From contig QXWX01000040.1 of assembly GCA_009911175.1 (NCBI GenBank), positions 1 to 62,127 on the forward strand: a stretch of DNA of 62,127 nt, in the 5' to 3' direction. Below the pieces are notes generated by a model. The model was given only the letters and a program-made list of their open reading frames with translations. It ran no database searches and was not told the origin of the DNA. A program made the translations under genes and the position numbers. Each line of letters starts with the position of its first letter. Positions within the stretch are counted from its first letter, which is position 1. Positions 22,928 through 33,116 of the stretch are shown here, one piece after another. The stretch is from Lachnospiraceae bacterium (GTDB taxonomy: Bacteria > Bacillota_A > Clostridia > Lachnospirales > Lachnospiraceae).

Positions 22928-24706
22928 ATGTCCAGGACAGTTGGGATCGGTCACCAGGATTTTGAAAAATTGATCAGAAAGAATAATTTTTATGTGGACA
23001 AAACAAAGTTTATTAAAGAATGGTGGGAAAACGATGATGATGTCACCTTGATCACCCGCCCCAGACGTTTCGGGAAAACGCTGAACCTGAGTATGGTGGA
23101 GCATTTCTTCTCTGTAGAATATACCCAGAGATCCTTGCTTGCGTCACACCCCGGCGGGGCGGACGGGACGGCCATCCGGATGGATTCCGACTCCGAAGCA
23201 GATCTGCCCCATACCGATAGAAACAGTTTGTTCCAGGGGCTTGCGATCTGGGAAGAGGAAACGTACCGGAGGCTGCAGGGAACCTGGCCGGTGATCTTCT
23301 TAAGTTTTGCAAAGGTGAAAGAAAGATCCTTTCAGAATGCAAGGAAGAAGATCTGCCAGCTTATTACTAATCTATATAATCGATATGATTTTTTGCTGGA
23401 AAGCGGATTATTAAATGAGAAGGAAAAAAGCATTTACCATGAAGTAAATGCTGACATGGAAGATTATCTCGCATCCGAAGCGCTGTCCAATCTTTCCGAT
23501 TATCTGATGCGCTATTACGGAAAAAAGGTCATCATTCTTTTGGATGAATACGACACGCCCATGCAGGAAGCCTATGTGGGCGGATATTGGGATGAGCTGA
23601 TTTCTTTTATGAGAAATCTGTTCCATTCTACATTTAAGTCTAACCCTTATCTGGAACGGGCGTTGATGACGGGGATCACGCGGGTCAGCAAGGAATCTGT
23701 TTTTTCTGATCTGAACAATTTAGAGGTAGTGACTACGACCTCCGAAAAATACGAGGATTCCTTCGGTTTCACGCAGGAGGAGGTATGGGAAGCCCTGAAA
23801 GAATACGGTCTGTATGAGCAGAGGGAACAGGTGCGGCACTGGTATGACGGCTTTACCTTTGGTAACAAGTCAGACATCTACAATCCCTGGTCTATCATCA
23901 ATTATCTGGACAAACGCCGTTTCTCTCCATACTGGGCAAACACCAGCAGCAACAGCCTGGTGGGGAAGCTGATCCGGGAAGGGAGCCCGGATTTAAAGAT
24001 CGCCATGGAGGATCTGCTTTCCGGCAGGCTGCTTCATGCACAGATTGATGAGCAGGTCGTATTCAGTATGCTGGATGCCGATGAAAATGCGGTTTGGAGC
24101 CTGCTGCTGGCAAGCGGCTATCTGCGGGTAGAGGAGTTTGAGTTTTCTGACAGCGGATACCCGGAATGCGAATTAAAGCTGACCAATTGGGAAGTAACTG
24201 CGATGTTCAGGCGGATGGTGGCCGAATGGTTCAGGCAGCCCGCTTCTGCCTCCGCATATAACACGTTGATCAAAGCGCTTCTGCTGGGGGATGTGGATGC
24301 CATGAATACCTATATCAATCGGGTGGCTTCCGCAACGTTCAGTTATTTCGATACCGGGAAAAATCCTTCCGGGGAGGCAGAACCGGAACGTTTTTATCAC
24401 GGTTTTGTGCTGGGACTGCTCGTGGAGCTGTCAGACAAATACCGGATCACCTCCAACCGGGAGAGCGGCTTCGGAAGATATGATGTGATGCTGGAGCCTC
24501 TTGGATCTTCGGAAGATGCGGTGATCATCGAATTCAAGGTCTGCAGCGCAAGAAAGAAGCAGGCTCTGGAGGACGCCGCGGCAGAAGCATTGGATCAGAT
24601 CGACCAGATGCGCTATGCTGCGGATCTGGAAGCAAAGGGGATTCCGCCGGAGCGGATCCGAAGATATGGGTTCGCATTCGACGGGAAAAAAGTTTTGATC
24701 GGATGA
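22928..24706 (+). CDS. AAA-ATPase-like/PD-(D/E)XK nuclease family protein (DUF1703 type), copy 1
   Basis: A 592-residue protein; ATG 22928 follows GGGAGGTG. The N-terminal AAA_9-type ATPase domain has the phosphate loop 'TRPRRFGKTLNLSM' and Walker B 'VIILLDEYDTPM'. The C-terminal domain is PD-(D/E)XK-like ('ESGFGRYDVMLEP', 'VIIEFKVC': the D and E-x-K residues). Such genes are multi-copy in Bacteroidetes and Clostridia and their job is unknown; a role in mobile elements or defence has been suggested. A second copy stands at 33117, with an extra stretch of about 25 residues here near residue 60-80. Confidence 0.9.
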   Translation: MSRTVGIGHQDFEKLIRKNNFYVDKTKFIKEWWENDDDVTLITRPRRFGKTLNLSMVEHFFSVEYTQRSLLASHPGGADGTAIRMDSDSEADLPHTDRNSLFQGLAIWEEETYRRLQGTWPVIFLSFAKVKERSFQNARKKICQLITNLYNRYDFLLESGLLNEKEKSIYHEVNADMEDYLASEALSNLSDYLMRYYGKKVIILLDEYDTPMQEAYVGGYWDELISFMRNLFHSTFKSNPYLERALMTGITRVSKESVFSDLNNLEVVTTTSEKYEDSFGFTQEEVWEALKEYGLYEQREQVRHWYDGFTFGNKSDIYNPWSIINYLDKRRFSPYWANTSSNSLVGKLIREGSPDLKIAMEDLLSGRLLHAQIDEQVVFSMLDADENAVWSLLLASGYLRVEEFEFSDSGYPECELKLTNWEVTAMFRRMVAEWFRQPASASAYNTLIKALLLGDVDAMNTYINRVASATFSYFDTGKNPSGEAEPERFYHGFVLGLLVELSDKYRITSNRESGFGRYDVMLEPLGSSEDAVIIEFKVCSARKKQALEDAAAEALDQIDQMRYAADLEAKGIPPERIRRYGFAFDGKKVLIG

Positions 24707-24790
24707 TCCTTGGATCCTCTAACCGCACAGCTGGATTTTTTTTCCCGTAAGGAGACTTTACCTCAAGAACTTTGTAAATAAAAATAGAAA

Positions 24791-24814
24791 AGGGGCTGTT
24801 TTATCACAGCCTCT
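24791..24814 (+). terminator. Hairpin after AAA/PD-(D/E)XK copy 1
   Basis: AGGGGCTGT (24791-24799) pairs with ACAGCCTCT (24806-24814). An A-rich tract precedes it, so the T run lies on the minus strand. A nearly identical hairpin follows copy 2 at 34872. The rest of the 274-base gap up to the binding-protein gene is AT-rich; TATAAT at 24928-24933 is a possible -10 box. Confidence 0.6.
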
Positions 24815-24980
24815 CAGGGCCAAGGCCAGCTTTACGCCTTATTTTTCCATATCAGGATTCATTTTTCTATGTTCAAAATACCATAAATTGTTCCCATTAT
24901 TTCATTCCGAAAGCAAATCTAAATCTTTATAATAATACTGGAAATGCAATCTTATAAATACAAAAAGGAGGAGTTAAGCT

Positions 24981-26273
24981 ATGAGAAAAACAAAACGGCT
25001 CATTGCAGTACTTCTTGTATTTGCAATGGCACAAATGCTGACTGCCTGCGGCGGAAGCGCCGGAGGATCCGAGGGCGGGTCAGGAGGAAGCTCGAAGGGC
25101 AGCGGGACACTGACTGTCGCAATCTGGGATGTGGGGCAGCAGCCGGGCCTGCAGGAGATCATGGATGCGTTTACGGAAGAAACTGGGATCAAGACCAGTC
25201 TCCAGGTGATTGAATGGGACAGTTACTGGACATTGCTTGAAGCCGGCGCGTCAGGCGGGGAGATGCCGGACGTATTCTGGATGCATTCCAATGAGGCTTA
25301 TCGGTATATGTCAAATGATATCCTGCTTGACCTCACAGATCAGATTGCGGAAAGTGACGTTCTTGAGATGGATAAGTTCCCGGAAGATCTGAAAGAGATG
25401 TACCAGCTTGACGGTAAGACCTATGCAGTGCCGAAGGACATGGACACGGTAGCGATCTGGTACAACAAAGATATGTTTGACGAAGCAGGGATCCCATACC
25501 CGGACGGAAGCTGGACTTGGGACGAATTTTATGATATTGCGGTCAAGCTTACGAAGGATGACGGGAGCCAGTATGGGTTCGCGGCAAGTACGGTCAATGA
25601 GCAGGACACCTGGATGAACATCATCTATTCCATGGGCGGCTGCGTATTGACGGATGACTGGAAGTCCGGATTTGACGATCCGAATACGGTCAAGGCAATG
25701 GAATTTGTGGACAAATGTGTAAAGAACGTGATGCCTCCGGCGGCTACTATGTCTGAGACCGGTACGGATGTTCTGTTCAGCTCCCAGAAGGTTGCGATGA
25801 TCTCCCAGGGCTCCTGGATGGTATCGGCGTTTAAGGATAACGAGGATATCGTGGCCCACGGCGACGTGGCACGGCTTCCAAAAGGGGATGAGACCGGAAA
25901 GAGCATCTCCATGTACAACGGGCTCGGATGGGCGGCATCCGCAAATACAGGCATGCCGGACGAGGCATACAAGCTGATCGAGTGGTTCGGCACAAAGGAT
26001 ATGCAGCAGAAACAGGCTGACCTGGGTGTGACCATGTCTGCTTATGAGGGCGTATCAGATAACTGGGTGAACTGTACGGACGCGTTTCACCTGCAGCCTT
26101 ATCTGGATGCATTGGAAGGCGACCTGGTATTCCGGCCGCATACAAATTCGACGCTTGCATGGTGGAATCCCATGGTGGAAGCGCTGAAGGCGCCATGGAA
26201 CGGCGAGGCGGATATGGCTGAGACGTGCCAGAAGATTGCGGATATGATGAATGAGACCATTGCGGAAGAATAG
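24981..26273 (+). CDS. Extracellular solute-binding protein of a sugar ABC importer
   Basis: A 430-residue lipoprotein. The signal peptide has two basic residues, a hydrophobic core and lipobox LTAC with the lipid-attached C23, followed by a Gly/Ser-rich linker. The body is a family 1 (MalE/UgpB-like) binding protein: 'LTVAIWDVGQQPGLQEIMDA', 'VFWMHSNEAYRYM' and 'AVPKDMDTVAIWYNKDMFDE'. It is anchored on the outer face of the membrane and delivers a sugar or oligosaccharide to the two permeases next in line. Start ATG 24981 follows AAAGGAGG. The neighbouring GH36 gene suggests alpha-galactosides. Confidence 0.93.
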   Translation: MRKTKRLIAVLLVFAMAQMLTACGGSAGGSEGGSGGSSKGSGTLTVAIWDVGQQPGLQEIMDAFTEETGIKTSLQVIEWDSYWTLLEAGASGGEMPDVFWMHSNEAYRYMSNDILLDLTDQIAESDVLEMDKFPEDLKEMYQLDGKTYAVPKDMDTVAIWYNKDMFDEAGIPYPDGSWTWDEFYDIAVKLTKDDGSQYGFAASTVNEQDTWMNIIYSMGGCVLTDDWKSGFDDPNTVKAMEFVDKCVKNVMPPAATMSETGTDVLFSSQKVAMISQGSWMVSAFKDNEDIVAHGDVARLPKGDETGKSISMYNGLGWAASANTGMPDEAYKLIEWFGTKDMQQKQADLGVTMSAYEGVSDNWVNCTDAFHLQPYLDALEGDLVFRPHTNSTLAWWNPMVEALKAPWNGEADMAETCQKIADMMNETIAEE

Positions 26274-26301
26274 TACAGAATCACAGAAAGGGGTGAGACC
26301 T

Positions 26302-27195
26302 GTGGCAATGCCTAAAAAGGGGACGACCCAGGAGAAAAATGAGTTTATTTGGGGATGGCTTTTCATTCTCCCAACGATGATCGGTCTGATCATCTTAAAT
26401 ATTATCCCGATATTCCAGACGATCTACCAAAGCTTTTTTAAGACGGGAGATTTTGGAAAAGGGAATATTTTTATCGGGGCGGACAATTATATCAAAATGT
26501 TTGGGGACGCAGAAGTATGGCAGGCAGTGATCAATACATTTAAGTATGCGCTGATTGAGGTGCCGTTTTCCATCGTTATCGCGCTGGTGCTGGCGGTTCT
26601 GCTCAACCGGAAGATCAAAGGCCGGGCGGCGTACAGGACCATCTTCTTCCTGCCTATGGTAGCGGCTCCGGCGGCGATCGCCATGGTATGGAGATGGCTG
26701 TTTAATTCCGAATTCGGTCTGCTCAACCATGTATTCGGCACGAAGATCAACTGGATCTCGGATCCGAAGATCGCGGTATTCGCGATCGGAATCATCGGCG
26801 TCTGGTCTATCATCGGTTATAATATGGTGTTGTTTATTTCCGGGCTTCAGGAAATACCGGGGGACTACTACGAAGCGGCAAGCATTGACGGCGCGACAGG
26901 CGTGAAGCAGTTTTTCAAGATCACCATCCCGCTGCTGTCGCCGACCATCTTCTTTGTGACCATCACAAGGGTCATCGGCGGCCTGCAGGTATTTGACCTG
27001 ATTTATATGGTCATGGACAAGGATAACCCGGCGCTGTATAAGACACAATCCCTGGTATACCTGTTCTATCAGAACTCCTTTGTGGAAAATAACAAGGGGT
27101 ACGGTTCCACGATCGTGGTACTTCTGCTTGCGATCATTATGCTGATTACTGTATTCCAGATGATAGCGCAGAAAAAATGGGTTCACTATAATTAG
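26302..27195 (+). CDS. Sugar ABC transporter permease (MalF/UgpA-like)
   Basis: A 297-residue inner membrane protein with six hydrophobic segments and the EAA loop 'YYEAASIDGATGVKQFFKIT'. GTG 26302 is chosen because AAGGGG lies eight bases before it; ATG 26308 is possible, and the longer open frame from 26251 overlaps the binding-protein gene. It forms the channel with the next permease. No ATPase gene is present in this cluster, so a shared MsmK-type ATPase elsewhere must power it. Confidence 0.92.
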   Translation: MAMPKKGTTQEKNEFIWGWLFILPTMIGLIILNIIPIFQTIYQSFFKTGDFGKGNIFIGADNYIKMFGDAEVWQAVINTFKYALIEVPFSIVIALVLAVLLNRKIKGRAAYRTIFFLPMVAAPAAIAMVWRWLFNSEFGLLNHVFGTKINWISDPKIAVFAIGIIGVWSIIGYNMVLFISGLQEIPGDYYEAASIDGATGVKQFFKITIPLLSPTIFFVTITRVIGGLQVFDLIYMVMDKDNPALYKTQSLVYLFYQNSFVENNKGYGSTIVVLLLAIIMLITVFQMIAQKKWVHYN

Positions 27196-27206
27196 GAGGG
27201 ATGGAG

Positions 27207-28031
27207 ATGGAGACAAGAGCAAAAATCAATCAGGCTGTGATTCATATCGTCCTGATCCTGGTTTCAATCACGATGCTGGTGCCATTTCTCTGGATGGTGC
27301 TGACAGCGTTTAAAACGATGACAGAGGCGACATCGGTAAATCCATTTGTGATCTTTCCCAAAAACTGGCTGACAGACAGCTTTACCACGGTCATCCGGAA
27401 TATGGATTTCCCGATCTTATATCTGAATACGCTCCTCTTGATCGCAGGCCGTGTCATTGCGGCGGTACTTACGGCCACACTGGCAGGATATGCGTTTGCC
27501 AGGCTGAATTTCAGGGGAAAGAATCTGATGTTTTCCCTGGTCATGTTCCAGATGATGGTGCCGGGACAGATATTTATCATCCCTCAATATCTGATGGTAA
27601 GTAAAATGGGGATGCTCAATACGATATTTGCGCTGGTATTTCCAGGGCTTGTGACGGCCTTTGGGACATTTCTGCTGAGACAGGCATATATGGGGCTTCC
27701 CAGAGACCTGGAAGAGGCGGCAAGGCTGGACGGATGTAATATCGGGCAGACATTTCTCTTTATCATGGCGCCGCTTACACGGTCATCCATGGTCGCGCTT
27801 GGGATCTTTACGGCTGTATTTGCTTACAAGGATCTGATGTGGCCGCTCATCGTGAATAAAGACGTGATGCCGCTGTCCGCCGCTCTTGCAAAGATGCAGG
27901 GGCAGTATACGAGCAATTACCCGCAGCTGATGGCAGCGTCGCTGCTGGCCTGTATCCCGATGATCATACTGTACCTGATATTCCAGAAGCAGTTTATTGA
28001 AGGGATTGCGACATCAGGAGGAAAGCTTTAA
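27207..28031 (+). CDS. Sugar ABC transporter permease (MalG/UgpE-like)
   Basis: A 274-residue permease with six hydrophobic segments and the EAA loop 'LEEAARLDGCNIGQTFLFI'. AGGAGGG ends directly at ATG 27201, so the next ATG at 27207, six bases away, is the real start. It pairs with the preceding permease. Its last codons overlap nothing, and the YesL-like gene starts two bases later, showing one operon. Confidence 0.92.
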   Translation: METRAKINQAVIHIVLILVSITMLVPFLWMVLTAFKTMTEATSVNPFVIFPKNWLTDSFTTVIRNMDFPILYLNTLLLIAGRVIAAVLTATLAGYAFARLNFRGKNLMFSLVMFQMMVPGQIFIIPQYLMVSKMGMLNTIFALVFPGLVTAFGTFLLRQAYMGLPRDLEEAARLDGCNIGQTFLFIMAPLTRSSMVALGIFTAVFAYKDLMWPLIVNKDVMPLSAALAKMQGQYTSNYPQLMAASLLACIPMIILYLIFQKQFIEGIATSGGKL

Positions 28032-28033
28032 AA

Positions 28034-28696
28034 ATGGGAGTATTCAACGAAAACGGGCTGTTCAACAGAGGCTTTGGATTTCTGGGACAGCTGATCGGAT
28101 TGAATCTGCTGTGGATCTTGTGTACGCTTCCGGTCTTTACGGCCGGAGCGTCCACAACCGCAATGAGCTTCTGTGCTCTGAAACTCCACAAATATGGGGA
28201 TTGCAATGTATGTAAGGATTTTTTCCAAAGCTTTAAGCGGAATTTCAGGCAGTCTACGGTGATCTGGATGGGGATTTTGACGGCAGCAGGCCTGTTCTAT
28301 ATGGAACGTAAGGCAATCCTTACAATGCCGGGAAGCGTTTCCGGGATATTTTCCTATCTGCTTGCCGCCGTCTGTATTCCGTTTGCCATGACCGCGCTGT
28401 ATGTGTTTCCCACCCTTGCCGTGTTTGAGAATACCATGAAAAAAACGGTTGCCTGTGCTTTTTATTTCTCTATGAAAAATGCGGCCTATACACTGGCGGT
28501 AGCGTCTATTACTTTTTTCCCGATGTTTTTTACGCTGGCCGATGCACAGCTTTTTCCGGTTTATCTGTTTTTCTGGCTGATGTGCGGCTTTTCGCTGACA
28601 GTTTATGCGGATACATGGTTTCTGTGGAAGCTTTTTAAAACCTGTTATCAGGAAGAAGATAAGGAAAGCAGCGATACGGATCTGTATTACTTCTAA
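28034..28696 (+). CDS. DUF624 (YesL-like) membrane protein
   Basis: A 220-residue membrane protein with about five hydrophobic segments, from ATG 28034 behind AGGAGG. 'NRGFGFLGQLIGLNLLWIL' at the start and 'GDCNVCKDFFQSFKRNF' are typical of the YesL family, which sits in sugar importer operons of Firmicutes, often beside AraC regulators or two-component systems. Its molecular role is unknown; it may assist or regulate the importer. Confidence 0.88.
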   Translation: MGVFNENGLFNRGFGFLGQLIGLNLLWILCTLPVFTAGASTTAMSFCALKLHKYGDCNVCKDFFQSFKRNFRQSTVIWMGILTAAGLFYMERKAILTMPGSVSGIFSYLLAAVCIPFAMTALYVFPTLAVFENTMKKTVACAFYFSMKNAAYTLAVASITFFPMFFTLADAQLFPVYLFFWLMCGFSLTVYADTWFLWKLFKTCYQEEDKESSDTDLYYF

Positions 28697-28712
28697 GAGT
28701 AAAGGAGGAACG

Positions 28713-29609
28713 TTATTTGATCCAGGGCTGTTTTTCTGAAAATTTATCCATAAGATCTTTATGCTCCCGGTAATTTTTCGGGCTTTTTCCAAATTTTTTC
28801 TTGAACGCTTTTGAAAAGGCCAGGGGATCTTCATAGCCGACGGCTTTGGCAATCTCATGTACCGTACTGTCTGTACTGACCAAAAGGCTGGCCGCTTTAT
28901 GGAGGCAGTAATTGATGAGAAAAGTCTGGACGGATACCCCGAGCTCTTTTTTAAAAATACGGTTCAGGTAGGTACGGCTTATGCCTATATAGTCTACAAT
29001 ATCGGTCACATTGATCCCATACGGATAAGAATATTCAATATACTCGATCGCATGCGCCAGATAGGCCTTGCTCTGCCCGCGGCGCTGCCGGGATTCCTGG
29101 GGGGCATGCATTGCGTAATCATTGCACAGTTTTGCCAGGATCTGGAGCAAGCAGGCGTTGCGGTTCAGGTCGGCGGCAAAGGTGAGCTGCCGGGATTCCA
29201 GGATCATGTGGATCTTTTCTAAAATCTGATCCGGATCGTGAAAAGGACGCACCAGGGCATGCTGAGAAAATCCGCAGTTTGTGAGGGCGGTATTTGCGCG
29301 GATCCCGTTGAACCCGATCCAGGCATATGACCAGGGATCCTCGGCATCAGAAGCATAGGTGACGTGTTCATTGGGATAGATCAAAAACATCTCGCCGGCA
29401 CGGAGCTGCCAGGTATGCTTTCTGCATGTATAGACACCCCTGCCGGACAATACGAAGTGGATGATGAATTCATCCTTGGGGCCGGGACAGATGTGGGAAG
29501 GCGTACAGTGTTCTACGCCTGTATGGATCAGATACAAATCCAGAGAAGTCTTTCTCAGGTTTTCCAGACATTTGAATGACTCGCTTTCCGTATATTTGAT
29601 ATTATGCAT
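28713..29609 (-). CDS. AraC family transcriptional regulator
   Basis: A 298-residue regulator. The start is ATG 29609 behind AAGGGAAGGAG; the open frame extends further but without a site. The N-terminal cupin ('LSGRGVYTCRKHTWQLRAGE', 'IYPNEHVTYAS') binds the sugar and two helix-turn-helix motifs ('VTDIVDYIGISRTYLNRIF', 'VHEIAKAVGYEDPLAFSKAF') bind DNA. It is convergent with the importer operon and divergent from the LysR-GH36 pair. It could activate the importer, the galactosidase, or both. Confidence 0.92.
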   Translation of the reverse strand: MHNIKYTESESFKCLENLRKTSLDLYLIHTGVEHCTPSHICPGPKDEFIIHFVLSGRGVYTCRKHTWQLRAGEMFLIYPNEHVTYASDAEDPWSYAWIGFNGIRANTALTNCGFSQHALVRPFHDPDQILEKIHMILESRQLTFAADLNRNACLLQILAKLCNDYAMHAPQESRQRRGQSKAYLAHAIEYIEYSYPYGINVTDIVDYIGISRTYLNRIFKKELGVSVQTFLINYCLHKAASLLVSTDSTVHEIAKAVGYEDPLAFSKAFKKKFGKSPKNYREHKDLMDKFSEKQPWIK

Positions 29610-29760
29610 GGGCGCTCCTTCCCTTGTATGGAACAGATTGTTAAGGTTACTTTTATTATTGAGGATAACATTGAAAAACACAATAGTAAAACAAGTTTTT
29701 TTTATGGGGGGCATCTGAAATTGTAATGATGGCTTCTATGAAAAGAAAAGGATATGGAAA

Positions 29761-30645
29761 ATGAACAAATATAGTATGATCATCAAAGTATATGAGGCAG
29801 GGAGTATTTCAAAGGCGGCAGCGCAGACAAGCTATTCCCAGTCTGCCGTCAGCCAGGTGATCTCGTCTGTGGAGGGGGAACTCGGATTTCCGCTGTTCAA
29901 GCGTCTGAAAACAGGAGTGACGCTCACAGAAGAAGGGAAAAAGATCCTTCCGGCATTCCAGAATATTGCCAGAGAGGAGGAAAATATCAGGCAGACGGCG
30001 CACTCTATTACGAGATCCTGTGAGGGAAAGCTGACGATCGGCTCGATCCCCGGGGTCAGCAGGCAGTGGCTCCCGGATATTATAAAGAACTTTTCAGAGG
30101 TTTACCCAAAAGTGACCTATGAACTGGTACACGGAACGGCAGAAAATATCCAGAAAGAACTCTGTGAGGGGAATATTGACTGTGGTTTTACGACATTGTA
30201 TCCGGTAAACAATGAATTGGATTTTACGCCGCTCCAGGAAGATGAGTTCCTGATTCTGCTTCCGAAGGAACATCCGGCGGCAAAAATGGATGCGGTTGCG
30301 CTGGAAGATATCGCGCAGAGTCCGCTGCTCATCACAGATAAAGGACTGGATTCCGGGATTCCGGGCGTGTTTGCATGGAAAAGTATCATACCGAATATTT
30401 ATTTACAGGGAAGGGATGTGATCGGAATGATCAGGATGATCGAGAATGGGCTGGGTATCGGTGTGTTTTCCGGATTGAGCCTGGCCGGGATTCATTTGCC
30501 GGAACAGATCGTATATAGAAAATTCAGGGAGCCTTATAGAAGGACGGTTGGGATATCCGTACGGAAAAACCAGAAACAGCCGTTCATCACGGAGAAGTTT
30601 ACGGAGTTTACTTATGAGTATATACGAGGGAGGAAGGAGTTATGA
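29761..30645 (+). CDS. LysR family transcriptional regulator
   Basis: A 294-residue LysR protein: 'VYEAGSISKAAAQTSYSQSA' and 'SQVISSVEGELGFPLFKRLK' form the N-terminal DNA-binding domain, followed by the effector domain. ATG 29761 has only a weak site, AAAGGATATGG. Its stop overlaps the GH36 start as ATGA, so the two are co-translated, an uncommon arrangement of a LysR regulator with its enzyme. The divergent neighbour is an AraC gene, so two regulators share this 150-base gap. Confidence 0.92.
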   Translation: MNKYSMIIKVYEAGSISKAAAQTSYSQSAVSQVISSVEGELGFPLFKRLKTGVTLTEEGKKILPAFQNIAREEENIRQTAHSITRSCEGKLTIGSIPGVSRQWLPDIIKNFSEVYPKVTYELVHGTAENIQKELCEGNIDCGFTTLYPVNNELDFTPLQEDEFLILLPKEHPAAKMDAVALEDIAQSPLLITDKGLDSGIPGVFAWKSIIPNIYLQGRDVIGMIRMIENGLGIGVFSGLSLAGIHLPEQIVYRKFREPYRRTVGISVRKNQKQPFITEKFTEFTYEYIRGRKEL

Positions 30646-32864
30646 GTATTTTATTTGACGAAAAAAATATGACCTTTCATTTATACAATGATGCTGTCAG
30701 TTATATCATGGCTGTGCTGCCGAACGGCCACATGGCACAGCTGTATTTTGGCAGGAAGATCCGCCATAAAGAGGATTTTTCGTATCTGCTTGAAACGGCT
30801 CCGCGTCCGATGGCCTCCTATTTTTTTGAAGGGGAACGTACCTTGTCCCTGGAGCATATCAGGCAGGAATATGGCGTATACGGCAATACGGACTACCGAC
30901 AGCCGGCGGTAGAGATCATCCACAGGGACGGGAGCCGCGTCTGTGACTTCCGATATCATTCCCACGAGATTTCCGCTGGGAAACCACAGCTTCCGGGGCT
31001 TCCGGCGACCTATACGGAGGACGGCTCAGAGGCGGAGACATTGACCGTTGTTTTAAAGGATCCGGTTTCCGGGATTTCTCTCTGTCTCAACTATACAATC
31101 TTTTGTAGGGGCGGCATCATCGCCCGCAGTGTCAGACTGTCCAATGAAGGGACAAAGGAGGTGCACCTGGCAAAAGTGATGAGCTTATGCATGGACCTGC
31201 CCGACAGCGACTATGAAATGATGCAGTTTTCCGGAGCATGGGCGAGGGAACGCTATGTAAAAAAGCGCAGGCTGGAACAGGGCTGCCAGTCTGTAGGAAG
31301 CATACGTGGAAACTCTTCGCACAACCATAATCCGTTTCTTGTGCTGAAACGGCCTTCCGCCGATGAGTTCCAGGGGGAGGTTATGGGATTCAGCCTCATA
31401 TACAGCGGGAATTTCCTGGCCCAGGTGGAGGTGGACACTTATGATACGTCCAGGGTGCTCCTTGGGATCCACCCGGATTGGTTTGACTGGAAACTGGAGC
31501 CCGGGGAGGCTTTTCAGGCCCCGGAGGCAGTCATGGTATACTCGTGGGAGGGATTAAACGGTATGAGTCAGATCTTCCATCGGTTATACCAGAGGCGGCT
31601 TGCGCGGGGGGTATGGCGGGACCGGCCGCGTCCCATTCTGATCAATAACTGGGAGGCGACTTATTTTGATTTTACAGAGGACGGGCTGGTGCAGATTGCG
31701 GAAAAGGCAAGGGACTGCGGCGTTGAGCTGTTCGTACTGGACGACGGGTGGTTCGGCGCGCGCCGGAACGAGTATGCGGGGCTTGGAGACTGGAAGCCGT
31801 GCAGGGAACTTCTGCCGGATGGGATCAAAGGGCTTTCACAAAAGATCGAGAACCTTGGTATGAAGTTCGGACTGTGGTTTGAGCCGGAAATGGTCAATAA
31901 GGATTCCGGACTTTATCGGGAGCATCCGGACTGGATCCTCCATGTTCCGGGCAGAAGCAGTTCCCACGGACGGTATCAGTATGTACTGGACTATTCCCGT
32001 CCGGAGGTGGTAAGCCGGATTTATGAGATGATGTCTGAAATATTGCGGGAATCCCGGATTTCATATATAAAATGGGATATGAACCGGAGCATTACCGAGT
32101 GTTATTCACCCGCCCTTCCGGCAGACAGGCAGGGGGAGGTGTTCCACCGTTATATACTGGGGGTCTATGATCTGTATGATCGGCTGACCCGGGAATTTCC
32201 CCAGATCTTGTTTGAATCCTGCGCCAGCGGGGGAGGGCGCTTTGATCCCGGCATGCTCTATTACGCGCCGCAGGCATGGGCCAGTGACAACACAGACGCG
32301 GCGGAGCGCCTCAAGATACAATACGGCACCACATACTGCTATCCGGTCAGCAGCATTGGAAGCCATGTATCTGTTGTCCCCAATCACCAGGTAAACCGGA
32401 GCACGCCCCTTTATACACGCGCAAACGTCGCTTTTTTTGGAACATTTGGATATGAATTGGACTTGAACAGGCTGACAGGGGAAGAACAGGAAGAAGTGAA
32501 AAAGCAGATCCGTTTTATGAAGGAGTACCGCCTGCTCCTGCAGTTCGGCACATTTTACCGTCTGAGCAGTCCCTTTGAGCATAATATGACCGCCTGGATG
32601 ACGGTAAGTGAAGATCAGAAGGTAGCGCTGGTAGGCTGGTACCGTATGATGAACCGGGTGAACGCGCCTTATGCCCGCATACGGCTGAAAGGGCTTGCGC
32701 CGGAGCTGTATTATGAGGATGCGTCGGCGGGAAGGGGCTATTATGGAGATGAACTGATGAACCTAGGGCTGCTCACGTCGGATTCGTCTTCCGGGGAGGT
32801 CATTGGGGATATAAAGCCGGGATGTGATTTTGATTCGAGGATTTATGTTTTGAAGGCTGTATAG
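30642..32864 (+). CDS. Alpha-galactosidase, GH36
   Basis: A 740-residue enzyme of full family length without signal peptide, so intracellular. The N-terminal beta-supersandwich is followed by the barrel with 'INNWEATYFDFTEDG', 'LFVLDDGWFG' and 'LWFEPEMVN'. The predicted nucleophile is D479 in 'YIKWDMN' and the acid/base D549 in 'WASDNTDA'; 'FESCASGGGRFDPG' is the signature between them. It hydrolyses alpha-1,6-galactosides such as melibiose, raffinose and stachyose. Together with the ABC importer upstream it makes a raffinose-family utilisation unit. Confidence 0.95.
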   Translation: MSILFDEKNMTFHLYNDAVSYIMAVLPNGHMAQLYFGRKIRHKEDFSYLLETAPRPMASYFFEGERTLSLEHIRQEYGVYGNTDYRQPAVEIIHRDGSRVCDFRYHSHEISAGKPQLPGLPATYTEDGSEAETLTVVLKDPVSGISLCLNYTIFCRGGIIARSVRLSNEGTKEVHLAKVMSLCMDLPDSDYEMMQFSGAWARERYVKKRRLEQGCQSVGSIRGNSSHNHNPFLVLKRPSADEFQGEVMGFSLIYSGNFLAQVEVDTYDTSRVLLGIHPDWFDWKLEPGEAFQAPEAVMVYSWEGLNGMSQIFHRLYQRRLARGVWRDRPRPILINNWEATYFDFTEDGLVQIAEKARDCGVELFVLDDGWFGARRNEYAGLGDWKPCRELLPDGIKGLSQKIENLGMKFGLWFEPEMVNKDSGLYREHPDWILHVPGRSSSHGRYQYVLDYSRPEVVSRIYEMMSEILRESRISYIKWDMNRSITECYSPALPADRQGEVFHRYILGVYDLYDRLTREFPQILFESCASGGGRFDPGMLYYAPQAWASDNTDAAERLKIQYGTTYCYPVSSIGSHVSVVPNHQVNRSTPLYTRANVAFFGTFGYELDLNRLTGEEQEEVKKQIRFMKEYRLLLQFGTFYRLSSPFEHNMTAWMTVSEDQKVALVGWYRMMNRVNAPYARIRLKGLAPELYYEDASAGRGYYGDELMNLGLLTSDSSSGEVIGDIKPGCDFDSRIYVLKAV

Positions 32865-33015
32865 GAAAAAGGCGCTGTCGGGAAATGTTGCCATTCTAAG
32901 CGCCCTAATGATTATATCATATTTAACCTGGTTTTATACAGATTTTCACTTTCTTAACAGTACAGTCGGTTTGTTCTGGCTGTGGTTTTTATTCGTTGTA
33001 CTGGTATGCATATCG

Positions 33016-33024
33016 TGATATAAT
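33016..33024 (+). promoter_or_regulatory. Extended -10 promoter before AAA/PD-(D/E)XK copy 2
   Basis: TGATATAAT, with TTGTAC 17 bases upstream at 32996-33001. The same TGATATAATGA string forms the -10 region at 22605-22615 upstream of copy 1. Confidence 0.6.
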
Positions 33025-33116
33025 GAATTGCGCTGATGCGCAAGCAGGTCATCAATTTCCTGGCGGAAAATGGTGACAGATTATGATGCTATTGATTCGC
33101 AGAAAAGGAGGGCGGC